From Gemmatimonadaceae bacterium (GTDB taxonomy: Bacteria > Latescibacterota > UBA2968 > UBA8231), in NCBI GenBank assembly GCA_026706075.1, contig JAPOZM010000016.1:28090-92089 (forward strand): a DNA stretch of 64,000 nucleotides, written 5' to 3'. This document shows, one piece after another, positions 25,930 to 34,138 of the stretch. Each line of letters starts with the position of its first letter. Position 1 is the first letter of the stretch. Position numbers and translations under genes: made by a program. The notes beneath the pieces were generated by a model. That model ran no database searches. It worked only from the letters and a program-made list of their open reading frames with translations, and had not been told where the DNA came from.

Positions 25930-27222
25930 GTGCGCGTCGCCTACATCACCGCCGGCGCCGGCGGCATGTACTGCGGCAGCTGCATCCACGACAACACCCT
26001 GGCCGCGGCCCTCACCGGCCTCGGCGTCGACGTCGCCCTGATCCCCACCTACACGCCGCTGCGCACCGACGAGGAGGATGTCAGCCTGGAGCGGGTGTTC
26101 TACGGCGGCATCGGCGTCTACCTGGCGGAGAAGTCCGCCCTCGTGCGGCGCCTGCCGTCCTGGGTGACGCGCCCCCTCGACCGGCCGGGCCTGCTGCGCT
26201 GGGCCGCCGACCGCTTCGGCGGCGCCACCGAGGCCCGCGACCTGGGGGCCCTCACCCTCTCGGTCCTGCGGGGCGAGGAGGGACGCCAGCGGCGGCAGCT
26301 CGAGGAGCTGTCCCGGTGGCTGGCGAAGGACCTGCGCCCCGACGTCGTGCAGCTCACCAACAGCATGCTCGCCGGCCTGGCGGGACCCCTGAAGCGGGCC
26401 CTCGGCCGGCCGGTCCTGTGCGGCGTGCAGGGGGAGGAGATCTTCCTCGACCGGCTGGTGGAGCCGTACCGGACGCAGGCCCGGGAGGAGCTTCGAAGTC
26501 GCGCCCGGGACGTGGACGGGTTCCTGTCGCCGAGCGCCGTGTACGCCGACTTCATGGCCGGCTACCTGGAGGTGCCGCGGGACCGCTTCCACGTGGTGCC
26601 CCTCGGCCTGCGGCTGGAGGGGCACGGCCCGCCGCCGGACGGGGCCCGGGGGCCCGGACCGTTCCGCATCGGCTTCCTGGCCCGAATCTGCCCGGAGAAG
26701 GGCCTGCACGTGGCCGCCGGGGCCCTGCGCCTGCTGGCCGAGCGCCTTGGGCCGGAGGCCGTGCGCCTGGAGGCGGCGGGCTGGCTGGGGCCGGCGGACC
26801 GGGCGTACTTCGAGGAGGTCAAGAGCGGGCCGGAAACCGAAGGCCTCGGCTTCGAGTACCGGGGCTCCGTGGACCGCGCCGGCAAGATCGAGTTCCTTCG
26901 GGGGCTGCACGCGCTGACCGTGCCGGCCCCCTACCACGAGCCCAAGGGGCTGTACGTGCTCGAGGCGCTGGCCAACGGCGTCCCCGTGGTGCAGCCCCGG
27001 CACGGCGCCTACCCGGAGCTGGTGGAGGGCACCGGCGGGGGGCTGCTGGTGGACGCGGCCGAGCCGGAGGCGGTGGCCGCGGGCCTGCAGGAGCTCTTCG
27101 AGGACGAGGACCGGCGCCTGCGGCTCGGCCGCCGGGGCCGGGCCGCCGTGCACGAGAGCCGCGGCGACGAGCTGATGGCGGCCAGGACCCGCGAGGTCTA
27201 CGAACGCTTCGCAGCGGGGTGA
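25930..27222 (+). CDS. Family 4 glycosyltransferase
   Basis: A 430-residue GT-B glycosyltransferase. The N-terminal domain begins MRVAYITAGAGGMYCGSCIH, an acceptor-side loop often seen in this subgroup. The C-terminal GT4 domain contains RIGFLARICPEKGLHVAAGAL (nucleotide-binding start), then HALTVPAPYHEPKGLYVLEA with the EPKGLYVLEALANG stretch corresponding to the EX7E donor motif, and ALANGVPVVQPRHGAYPEL. Cytosolic, it transfers a sugar from a nucleotide donor to a lipid, glycan or small molecule. GTG 25930 lies 6 bases after the symporter stop. No polysaccharide locus surrounds it, so the acceptor is unknown. Confidence 0.86.
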   Translation: MRVAYITAGAGGMYCGSCIHDNTLAAALTGLGVDVALIPTYTPLRTDEEDVSLERVFYGGIGVYLAEKSALVRRLPSWVTRPLDRPGLLRWAADRFGGATEARDLGALTLSVLRGEEGRQRRQLEELSRWLAKDLRPDVVQLTNSMLAGLAGPLKRALGRPVLCGVQGEEIFLDRLVEPYRTQAREELRSRARDVDGFLSPSAVYADFMAGYLEVPRDRFHVVPLGLRLEGHGPPPDGARGPGPFRIGFLARICPEKGLHVAAGALRLLAERLGPEAVRLEAAGWLGPADRAYFEEVKSGPETEGLGFEYRGSVDRAGKIEFLRGLHALTVPAPYHEPKGLYVLEALANGVPVVQPRHGAYPELVEGTGGGLLVDAAEPEAVAAGLQELFEDEDRRLRLGRRGRAAVHESRGDELMAARTREVYERFAAG

Positions 27223-27241
27223 CCCGAAGGAGGAACGCACC

Positions 27242-27706
27242 ATGACGTGGCTGCTCTTCGCGCTGATGACCGTGCTCTTCTGGGGGACCTACGGCGTGCT
27301 GCTCCACACCGGGGTGACCGCCATGGGCGATCCGGTGAACGGCCGCTTCCAGGCCTTCCTCTTCGTCGGCGCCGCCTACCTCGTGGTGGCCGTGCTCGGC
27401 TCGCTGATCGTGCTGAAGGTCAACGGCGCCCAGTTGCAGGGCATGCCCGTGGCCGGCATCACCTGGTCGACCCTGGCCGGGATCGCGGGCGCCGTCGGCG
27501 CCCTGGGTATCCTGCTGGCCTTCGGGTCCAAAGGCTCTCCCGCGGTGGTCATGTCCCTCGTCTTCGCCGGGGCGCCCGTGGTCAACGCCGTGTTGGCCAT
27601 GGCCGTGCACCCGCCGGCCGGCGGGGCCCTCAACTGGCCCTTCGTCCTGGGCGTGCTGATGGCCGCCGCGGGCGGTTGCCTGGTCACCCTCTTCCGTCCC
27701 ACCTGA
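27242..27706 (+). CDS. EamA-like five-helix membrane protein
   Basis: A 154-residue membrane protein with five hydrophobic helices (LLFALMTVLFWGTYGVLLH at the start, FLGV/LMAAAGGCLVTLF at the end) and the internal GIAGAVGALGILLAFGSKG seen in EamA (DMT) domains. It is half the size of the usual ten-helix EamA transporter, so it would work as a dimer, like SMR-type or paired DMT proteins. An excellent AAGGAGG is 8 bases before ATG 27242. Co-directional with the glycosyltransferase and thioesterase genes. Substrate unknown. Confidence 0.75.
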   Translation: MTWLLFALMTVLFWGTYGVLLHTGVTAMGDPVNGRFQAFLFVGAAYLVVAVLGSLIVLKVNGAQLQGMPVAGITWSTLAGIAGAVGALGILLAFGSKGSPAVVMSLVFAGAPVVNAVLAMAVHPPAGGALNWPFVLGVLMAAAGGCLVTLFRPT

Positions 27707-27710
27707 CCCC

Positions 27711-28133
27711 GTGCCCTCCGAGTTCCGCACGACCCGCCGCATCGAATTCGAGGACACCGACGCGGCCGGCATCGCCCACTTCTCCCGCTTCTACGTCTTC
27801 ATGGAGCAGGCCGAGCACGCCTTCCTGCGCTCCCTCGGCCTGTCCGTGCACATGCAGCTGGAGGGCCGCCGTCTCGGCTGGCCGCGGCTGTCGGCGTCGT
27901 GCGAGTTCCTCGAGCCGGTGCGCTTCGAGGAGGAGGTCGAGATCCATCTCACGGTGAAGCGCAAGGGCGAGAAGTCGATGACCTATGCAGTCGAGTTCTC
28001 CCGCGGCGGCCGGCCCGTGGCCCGCGGCGAGATCGCCTCGGTCTGCTGCCTGTGCGGGGAGGACGGGTCCTTCAAGGCGGTTCCGATCCCCAAGGCGTTC
28101 GCCTCTCGGATCAGGGAGCACGGGCACTCCTGA
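27711..28133 (+). CDS. 4HBT-type acyl-CoA thioesterase (YbgC-like)
   Basis: A 140-residue hotdog-fold thioesterase. The catalytic region FEDTDAAGIAHFSRFYVFMEQ near residue 13 matches the YbgC/4HBT motif, in which the aspartate (of DTDAAG) is catalytic and the helix binds the acyl-CoA. It hydrolyses short or medium acyl-CoA, or related aromatic acyl-CoA, in the cytoplasm. GTG 27711 follows the EamA-like stop by 4 bases. It lacks neighbouring tol-pal genes, with which classical YbgC is associated, so it may serve acyl-CoA turnover generally. The stop overlaps the left end of the dispersed repeat. Confidence 0.85.
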   Translation: MPSEFRTTRRIEFEDTDAAGIAHFSRFYVFMEQAEHAFLRSLGLSVHMQLEGRRLGWPRLSASCEFLEPVRFEEEVEIHLTVKRKGEKSMTYAVEFSRGGRPVARGEIASVCCLCGEDGSFKAVPIPKAFASRIREHGHS

Positions 28134-28288
28134 TGCCTGCCCCCGAGGCCCCGCGTGAGTTTGGCCGGTGCCTCCCGGCTGGTGGCCTCGGGACCTGTCG
28201 AGGGGTCCCCTGCCCACCTCCGCGGCGCTTCCTGCGAGCCGGGCGCCTCGGCGCCTTCCTTCGCAGGCGGACCTGCGCGCCCAGGCAT
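28133..28288. repeat. Dispersed intergenic repeat, copy 2
   Basis: A 156-bp non-coding element filling almost all of the gap between the thioesterase and ABC ATPase genes. It begins ATGCCTG and ends CAGGCAT, a perfect 7-bp inverted repeat. The right end (ACCTGCGCGCCCAGGCAT) is nearly the reverse complement of the left end of copy 1 at 10472. The interior shares TCCCGGCTGG, GGGGTCCCCTGCC and CCTGCGAGCCGGG with copy 1. It resembles a MITE- or REP-type element; no transposase is encoded within it. It also sits where a promoter for the ABC genes would be expected. Confidence 0.6.
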
Positions 28289-28291
28289 TAG

Positions 28292-28990
28292 GTGCCCGGC
28301 CCGGATGAATCGCGCCCGCCGGCCCTGGTCCTGCGCCGGCTGAGCAAGTCCTTCGACGGCGCCGACGGCGAGGTGCCCGTCCTCATCGAGATCGACCTGG
28401 CCGTGGAGGCCGGCGCCTCGGTGGCGGTCACCGGCCCCTCCGGGTCGGGCAAGAGCACCCTCCTGCACCTGGTCGGAACCCTGGACGAGCCGAGCGGCGG
28501 GACCCTCGAGGTGGACGGCGTCGATCCCTTCGCCCTCGGCGAGAGAGAGCTGGCCCGCTTCCGCAACGACGTGGTCGGCTTCGTCTTCCAGGACCACCAC
28601 CTGCTGCCGCAGCTCGACGTGCTGGAGAACGTGCGGATCCCCACCCTCGCCTTCGGCACACCCGATGAGGCCGACGAGGAGCGCGCCCGGGAGTTGATCG
28701 AGCGCGTCGGCCTCTCGCACCGGCTCGGACACCGGCCGGGGCAGCTCTCCGGCGGCGAGCGCCAGCGCGCGGCGGTGGCGCGGGCCCTGATCCGCCGGCC
28801 GCGGCTGCTGTTGTGCGACGAGCCCACGGGCAGCCTCGACCGGACCACGGCCGGGGCCGTGGCCGACCTGATCTTCGAGCTCCACGGCCAGGAGGGCGCC
28901 CTGCTGCTGCTGGCCACCCACCACGAGGGGCTGGCCCGGCGCTGCGACCGCGTCCTCGAGCTGCGCGACGGACGGTGCTCCGAAGCCTGA
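28292..28990 (+). CDS. ABC transporter ATP-binding protein (LolD/MacB type)
   Basis: A 232-residue ATPase. Walker A is GPSGSGKST, the Q-loop is FQDHHLLPQLDVLENV, the signature is LSGGERQRAA and Walker B is LLLCDEPTGSLD, followed by the switch histidine in LLATHHEG. The Q-loop and early helices are of the MacB/LolD/FtsE subgroup, which powers FtsX-type permeases that act mechanically on the periplasmic side. Only GTG 28292, directly after the repeat, gives a complete N-terminus. It overlaps the giant permease gene by 16 bp; the two form one transporter. Confidence 0.88.
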   Translation: MPGPDESRPPALVLRRLSKSFDGADGEVPVLIEIDLAVEAGASVAVTGPSGSGKSTLLHLVGTLDEPSGGTLEVDGVDPFALGERELARFRNDVVGFVFQDHHLLPQLDVLENVRIPTLAFGTPDEADEERARELIERVGLSHRLGHRPGQLSGGERQRAAVARALIRRPRLLLCDEPTGSLDRTTAGAVADLIFELHGQEGALLLLATHHEGLARRCDRVLELRDGRCSEA

Positions 28991-31900
28991 TCCACTACCG
29001 GCGCGTCCACGCCGCCACGGCCCTGGCCGCGGCGGTCTGCACCGCCGTGCTCGCTGGGGCCCTGGTCGTGGGCGACTCGGTGCGGGCGAGCCTGCGGGGG
29101 CTGACTCTCGACCGTCTGGGCCGGGTGGAGCACGCCGTGGTGCGAGACCGCTCCCTGCGCACCGGCCTGGCGGAGGAACTGCCCGCGGGCACGGCGCCGG
29201 TCCTGCTCCGGCCCGGGTCCGCCGCCCACGCCGGCACCGGCGCCAGGGCGGGCGGGGTCCAGGTCCTCGGGGTAAACGGACGCTTCGCGGACCTCTTCCC
29301 GGAGGGGGAGGCCGTGGAGGCCCTCGCCGCCTTCCTCAACAGCGAGGGGAACCGGCCCGCCGGGGCGCGGGAGGTGATGATCACCGAGAGCCTGGCCCGG
29401 GAGCTGAGCGCGGCACCGGGCGACGTCCTGCTGCTGAGCCTGCAGCGCCCCGCCGAGGTGAACCCGGAGGCCCTCTTCGGGCGACGCCGGCCGGAGGAGC
29501 TGCTGCGCCGCCTGCGCTGCGAGGTGGCCGGGGTGATCCCCGACCGGGGGCCCGGCCGCTTCGCCCTGGAGACGCACCAGAAGGCGCCGCGCACCCTCTT
29601 CGCACGCATGGAGGAGCTGCAGCGGGCCCTCGGTCTGCATGGCCGCGCCGACCTCCTGCTGGTGCCCGGACCCGCCGGGGGGGAGCCCTCCAGCCCGGCG
29701 GCTTTGCGCCGCCGCCTCGACGAGGCCCTGGGGCTCTCCGACCTCGACCTGGTCCTGCACCGCCGGGGGGATCACCTGGCCCTGGAGAGCCGGCGGTTCG
29801 TCCTCGATCACCCTCTCGGAGAGAGCGTCCTGGGCGAGGCCCGCCGCCTGGGACTGCCGAACCTCGCCGTCTCCACCTATCTCGCCAACGCCATCGACGT
29901 CGGAGAGCGCTCGCTGCCGTACTCGACGGTCGCCGCCCTGGAGGCCGATCCCCCCGGGAGCTGGGGGCCCGTGCCGTCCTCCGGTCCGGGGCTCGTCCTC
30001 AACGACTGGGCGGCCAGCGACCTGCAGGCAGGCGCCGGAGGCGAGGCGGTCCTCCACTACTACGCCTTCGGCCCCCGGGAGGAGCTGATCGAGAGGCGGG
30101 CGGTCCTCGGGATCTCCGGGAGCGTGGAGATGGCCGGCCTGGGGGCGGACCCGGCCCTGACACCCGACTACCCGGGGATCGGAGGGACCGACGACATCTC
30201 GGAGTGGTCGGCGCCGTTCCCCGTCGACCTGGACCGCATCCGGCCGCGGGACGAGGACTACTGGGACCGCTACCGGGCCGCCCCGAAAGCCTTCCTCTCC
30301 CGCGAGGCCGGCCGCGGGCTGTTCTCCAGCCGCTTCGGGGAGCTGACCTCGGTGCGCCTGCGGCCGTCCGAGGGCGAGAGCCTGGAGAGCGCGGCCCGGC
30401 GTTTCGGGGAGGCCCTGCTCGAGGAGGCGGGGTCCGTGGCCGCCGGGTACGAGGTGCGGCCCCTGCGCGCCGAGGGGCTGGCCGCGGCCGAGGGCGCCAC
30501 CGACTTCGGGGGACTCTTCCTCGGCTTCAGCCTCTTCCTCATCGCGGCGGCCGCCCTGCTCACGGGGCTCCTCTTCCGGCTCGGGGTGGAGCAGAGGGCC
30601 GGCGAGGCCGGCCTGCTCCTGGCCGCCGGGTTCCCGGCGGGGGCGGTGCGCCGACGGCTGATGGCCGAGGCCCTGGTCGTCGCCGGCGGCGGCTGCCTCC
30701 TCGGGCTGGCCGGAGCCGCCGGGTACGGCTGGCTGATGATGGCGGGCCTGCGCACCTGGTGGCAGGCCGCCGTGGGGACCTCCGCCCTGCACCTGCACCT
30801 GGCGGCGGGGACCCTGGCCTCCGGCGCCCTGCTGTCCCTGACGGCGGTCCTGGCGGCGATGGTGCTCACCCTGCGGCGCCTCGGGCAGACGCCGGCGCGC
30901 GCGCTGCTCGCCGGGGAGGTGGAGCCCTCTGCCCAAGGGCGTGGCCGCGCCGCCCGCGTGGTGGCCCCGGCGGCGGCCCTGGCCGCCCTCGCCCTGATCG
31001 CCGGCGCCGCCGTCACCAGCACCGCCTCTCCGGGAGTCCGCGCCGGCCTGTTCTTCGCCGCCGGGGCCCTGCTGCTGCTGGCCGGACTGGCCCAACTCTC
31101 CCGGTGGCTGCGACAGCCGCCTGGGCCCTCCCCGCGCCCCGGGCGTTCCGGATCGCTGGCGGCCGCCGGGGCCCGCAACATCCGCCGCCACCCCGGCCGC
31201 AGCCTCACCGCCGTCAGCCTGGTGGCGTGCGCCGTCTTCGTCATCGCCGCCGTCGGCGCCCACCGGCCGACGGTCATGTCGGACGGCCGACTGCCGCCGG
31301 GGGCCGGGGGCTACTCGATCGTCGCCGAGTCGGACCTGCCCGTGCACGGCGACCTCAACGACGCCGGGGTCCGCCGGGGGCTGGGGCTGCCCCCCGCCCT
31401 GGAGGAGAGCCTGGAGGGCGCCCGCATCGTGCAGCTGCGCTCGCTGCCGGGGGAGGACGTGAGCTGCCTGAACCTCTACCGGCCCGGGCGGCCGCGGCTG
31501 CTCGGGGCGCCGCCGGAGCTGATCGAGGGAGGCCACTTCCCCTTCGCCTCCCATCGGCCCCTGGCCCCGCACATGGACGGCAACCCCTGGCGGCTGCTGG
31601 AGGAGGACCTCGGCCCGGGGGTGGTGGCCGCCGTGGCCGACGCCAACTCGGCCCAGTGGATCCTGCACCGGGGCCTGGGGGAGGAGATCGCCATCGAGGA
31701 CGCGGCGGGCCGGCCCGTCCGGCTGCGCCTGGTCGCCTTGCTGCAGAGGTCGATCCTGCAGAGCGAGCTGCTGATCTCGGAAGCCGCCTTCGAGCGCCTC
31801 TTCCCGGAGCGGACCGGGTACGGCTTCTTCCTCGTGGAGACGCCGGACGAGTCCCGAGCGTCGGCGCTGATCGCCGGCCTCGAGCGCGGCCTGCGCGACT

Positions 31901-32331
31901 TCGGCTTCGACGCCGCCCCCACCGCCGACCGCCTGGCCCGCTTCCTCGAGATCGAGACGACCTACCTGTCCACCTTCCAGAGCCTCGGCGGGCTGGGCCT
32001 GTTGCTGGGCACGGCCGGCCTCGGCCTGCTGCTGCTGCGCAACGCCTTCGAGCGGCGCCGGGAGCTGGCGGCGCTGCAGGCCTTCGGCTTCCGCCGCCGG
32101 CGGCTGGCGCGGCTGCTGTTCTGGGAGACCGGCCTGCTGCTGCTGGGCGGCATCGGCCTGGGCGTAACGGCCGCGGCCGTGGCCAGCCTGCCGCACCTGG
32201 GACCGAGCCTGCCGTGGGCCTCCCTCGGGTCGACCCTGGGGCTGGTCCTGGCGGCCGGATGGCTGGGCAACGCCGCGGCCGTGCGCCTGGCCCTGCGACG
32301 CGACCTGCTGCCGGCCCTGAAGGGGGAATGA
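28975..32331 (+). CDS. Large FtsX/MacB-type ABC permease
   Basis: A 1118-residue permease. The N-terminal helix (HAATALAAAVCTAVLAGALVVG) is followed by a periplasmic MacB-like core domain of about 440 residues, then a first FtsX membrane block (FLGFSLFLIAAAALLTG to about residue 720), a second short anchor and periplasmic domain (RHPGRSLTAVSLVACAVFV onward), and a final FtsX block ending ALRRDLLPALKG. This ten-helix, two-FtsX-domain layout is known for LolC/E-unlike 'giant' permeases that handle lipoproteins, peptides or envelope lipids. GTG 28975 lies within the ATPase 3' end. The pair is expected in the inner membrane; the cargo is not evident from neighbours. Confidence 0.82.
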   Translation: MLRSLIHYRRVHAATALAAAVCTAVLAGALVVGDSVRASLRGLTLDRLGRVEHAVVRDRSLRTGLAEELPAGTAPVLLRPGSAAHAGTGARAGGVQVLGVNGRFADLFPEGEAVEALAAFLNSEGNRPAGAREVMITESLARELSAAPGDVLLLSLQRPAEVNPEALFGRRRPEELLRRLRCEVAGVIPDRGPGRFALETHQKAPRTLFARMEELQRALGLHGRADLLLVPGPAGGEPSSPAALRRRLDEALGLSDLDLVLHRRGDHLALESRRFVLDHPLGESVLGEARRLGLPNLAVSTYLANAIDVGERSLPYSTVAALEADPPGSWGPVPSSGPGLVLNDWAASDLQAGAGGEAVLHYYAFGPREELIERRAVLGISGSVEMAGLGADPALTPDYPGIGGTDDISEWSAPFPVDLDRIRPRDEDYWDRYRAAPKAFLSREAGRGLFSSRFGELTSVRLRPSEGESLESAARRFGEALLEEAGSVAAGYEVRPLRAEGLAAAEGATDFGGLFLGFSLFLIAAAALLTGLLFRLGVEQRAGEAGLLLAAGFPAGAVRRRLMAEALVVAGGGCLLGLAGAAGYGWLMMAGLRTWWQAAVGTSALHLHLAAGTLASGALLSLTAVLAAMVLTLRRLGQTPARALLAGEVEPSAQGRGRAARVVAPAAALAALALIAGAAVTSTASPGVRAGLFFAAGALLLLAGLAQLSRWLRQPPGPSPRPGRSGSLAAAGARNIRRHPGRSLTAVSLVACAVFVIAAVGAHRPTVMSDGRLPPGAGGYSIVAESDLPVHGDLNDAGVRRGLGLPPALEESLEGARIVQLRSLPGEDVSCLNLYRPGRPRLLGAPPELIEGGHFPFASHRPLAPHMDGNPWRLLEEDLGPGVVAAVADANSAQWILHRGLGEEIAIEDAAGRPVRLRLVALLQRSILQSELLISEAAFERLFPERTGYGFFLVETPDESRASALIAGLERGLRDFGFDAAPTADRLARFLEIETTYLSTFQSLGGLGLLLGTAGLGLLLLRNAFERRRELAALQAFGFRRRRLARLLFWETGLLLLGGIGLGVTAAAVASLPHLGPSLPWASLGSTLGLVLAAGWLGNAAAVRLALRRDLLPALKGE

Positions 32332-32334
32332 GCC

Positions 32335-32937
32335 TTGGCCGGGCCCGCCCTGACCGTCCCGCGCATCGCGCAGGCCCTCGCCGGGCGCGAGCCCGTGCTC
32401 CGCCCCGGGGCCGGTGACCGCGCCGCGGTGGCCCTTCTGCTGCACGAGCCCGCCGACGAGGCGGCACCCCGGCTGCTGGTGATCGAGCGCGCCCGGCGGG
32501 AGGGGGATCCGTGGTCGGGCGACCTCGCCTTCCCCGGGGGCCGCGTGGAGCCCGGCGACGCCGACGAGCGCGCCGCCGCCGAGCGCGAGACCGCCGAGGA
32601 GACCGCCGTCGATCTGGCCGCCGCCCGCTTCCTCGGCCGCCTCGACGACCTCTCCGCCACCCTGCTGCCCATGACCGTGGCCGCCTTCGTGTACTTCGTC
32701 GAATCCGTGGCCGTCCCCGCCCTGTCCCTCTCGGACGAGGTCACCCAGGCCTTCTGGGTCCCCCTGCCCGACTTCTTCGACCGCCGCCGGCGCCGCGAGC
32801 ACCGGCTGCGGCGGGGGACTACCGAGCACCGCTTCCCCGCCCTCGACCTGCTCGGCCCCGGCCGTCCGCTCCTGTGGGGTCTCACCTACCGGTTCACCCT
32901 CTCCCTGGGCGAGCTGGTGGCCGAGGACCTGGGGTGA
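32335..32937 (+). CDS. Nudix hydrolase (CoA pyrophosphatase-like)
   Basis: A 200-residue Nudix protein. The Nudix box is GGRVEPGDADERAAAERETA followed by EETAVD, matching the GX5EX7REUXEE pattern with the catalytic glutamates. The upstream WSGDLAFPGG segment is the LLTxRAxHLRxHxGqvsFPGG-like entry of CoA diphosphatases (NudL/YeaB). It probably cleaves CoA or related nucleotide diphosphates. TTG 32335 lies 3 bases after the permease stop. It ends in a GTGA overlap with the SfsA-fusion gene. Confidence 0.82.
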   Translation: MAGPALTVPRIAQALAGREPVLRPGAGDRAAVALLLHEPADEAAPRLLVIERARREGDPWSGDLAFPGGRVEPGDADERAAAERETAEETAVDLAAARFLGRLDDLSATLLPMTVAAFVYFVESVAVPALSLSDEVTQAFWVPLPDFFDRRRRREHRLRRGTTEHRFPALDLLGPGRPLLWGLTYRFTLSLGELVAEDLG

Positions 32938-34082
32938 CCTCCGGCCCCTTCGTGGACGGGCCCCTGGTCCGGGCCGCCTTCGTCGACCGCCCAAACCGCT
33001 TCCTCGTGCGCTGCCGCCTGGCCGGCGGGAGGCGCCTCCGGGCCTTCCTGCCCAACCCCGGGCGCATGGACGAGCTGCTCTTCCCCGGGGTCGAGCTGAC
33101 CCTGGTGCCGGCGCCGGCCGGCGGGCCCCGCCGCACGAGGTGGACGTGCGTCGCCGTTGAGCGCGACGGCGAGACCCTCTTCCTCCACACCCACCGCACC
33201 AACGCCGTGGCCCGCCACCTGCTGGAGAGCGGCCTCGTCCCCGGGCTGCGCGGCTGGGGCATCGCCGGCTCGGAGGTGACCTACGGGCGCAGCCGCTTCG
33301 ACTTTGTCCTGCAGCGTGGGAGCCGCCGGCTGTGGCTGGAGGTCAAGTCCTGCACCCTTTTCGGCAATGGCGGGGCCATGTTCCCCGACGCGGTCACCGA
33401 GCGCGGCCGGCGCCACCTGCTGGAGCTGGCGGAGATGCCGCGCCGGCGCGGGGAGCGGCCGGCGGTGATGTTCGTGGTGCACACGCCCTCGGCGCGCTGG
33501 TTCCTGCCCGACTACAACACCGACCTGGCCTTCAGCCGGACCCTGCTGGAGGTACGCCGGCGGGTGAGGATCCTGCCCGTGGCCGTCGGCTGGAACCGAG
33601 ACCTCACCCTGCGCGAGGAGACCCGCCTCCTCGACGTCCCCTGGGGCCACCTGCGGCGCGAAGCCGAGGACCGCGGCGCCTACCTGCTGCTGCTGCGGCT
33701 GGCGCGGCGGCGCCGGCTGCGGATCGGCGGCCTGGGGGAGATCACCTTCGCGGCGGGGTGGCACGTCTACGTGGGCTCGGCCATGACCAACCTGACGGCG
33801 CGCCTGGAGCGCCACCGGCGGAAGAGGAAGCGGTTCCACTGGCACGTGGACTACCTGCGCGACGCCGCCGCCGAGGTCGTGCCCCTGCCGGTGCGGTCCT
33901 CGCGCCGGCTGGAGTGCGAGCTGGCGGCCGGCGTGGGCGCCCTCTTCCCCGAGGCCGCGGCCGGCTTCGGGTGCTCCGACTGCGGCTGCGGCAGCCACCT
34001 CTTCGCCGCCGGCGGCGACCCCCTCGACCGGCGCGACTTCCACGAGCTGCTGCAGCGCCACCGGATGTCCGCGCCCGGGTGA
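32934..34082 (+). CDS. sfsA: SfsA nuclease domain fused to a DUF123 (GIY-YIG-like) domain
   Basis: A 382-residue two-domain protein. Residues of about 1-230 are SfsA: an OB-like N-terminal part (FLVRCRLAGGRRLRAFLPNPG) and a PD-(D/E)xK nuclease core (RFDFVLQ, LEVKSCTL). SfsA, first described as a sugar fermentation stimulator, acts as a DNA/RNA nuclease. Residues of about 240-382 are DUF123 (GAYLLLLRLARRRRLRIGGL, WHVYVGSAMTNL, HWHVDYL), a GIY-YIG-type fold, with a CSDCGCGSHLF cysteine cluster at the end. Such fusions occur but the joint role is unknown. GTG 32934 overlaps the Nudix stop. Confidence 0.85.
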   Translation: MTSGPFVDGPLVRAAFVDRPNRFLVRCRLAGGRRLRAFLPNPGRMDELLFPGVELTLVPAPAGGPRRTRWTCVAVERDGETLFLHTHRTNAVARHLLESGLVPGLRGWGIAGSEVTYGRSRFDFVLQRGSRRLWLEVKSCTLFGNGGAMFPDAVTERGRRHLLELAEMPRRRGERPAVMFVVHTPSARWFLPDYNTDLAFSRTLLEVRRRVRILPVAVGWNRDLTLREETRLLDVPWGHLRREAEDRGAYLLLLRLARRRRLRIGGLGEITFAAGWHVYVGSAMTNLTARLERHRRKRKRFHWHVDYLRDAAAEVVPLPVRSSRRLECELAAGVGALFPEAAAGFGCSDCGCGSHLFAAGGDPLDRRDFHELLQRHRMSAPG

Positions 34083-34138
34083 GGCCGCTCCCGGCGCCGG
34101 GCTGGCCCACGGGGGCGGCCTTCCGTAGTCTACCCGCC

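Noticed and set aside
28288..32994. Minus-strand open frame of 1568 codons
   Set aside because: Gln/Gly/Arg-rich low-complexity product antisense to the ABC ATPase and permease; a shadow.
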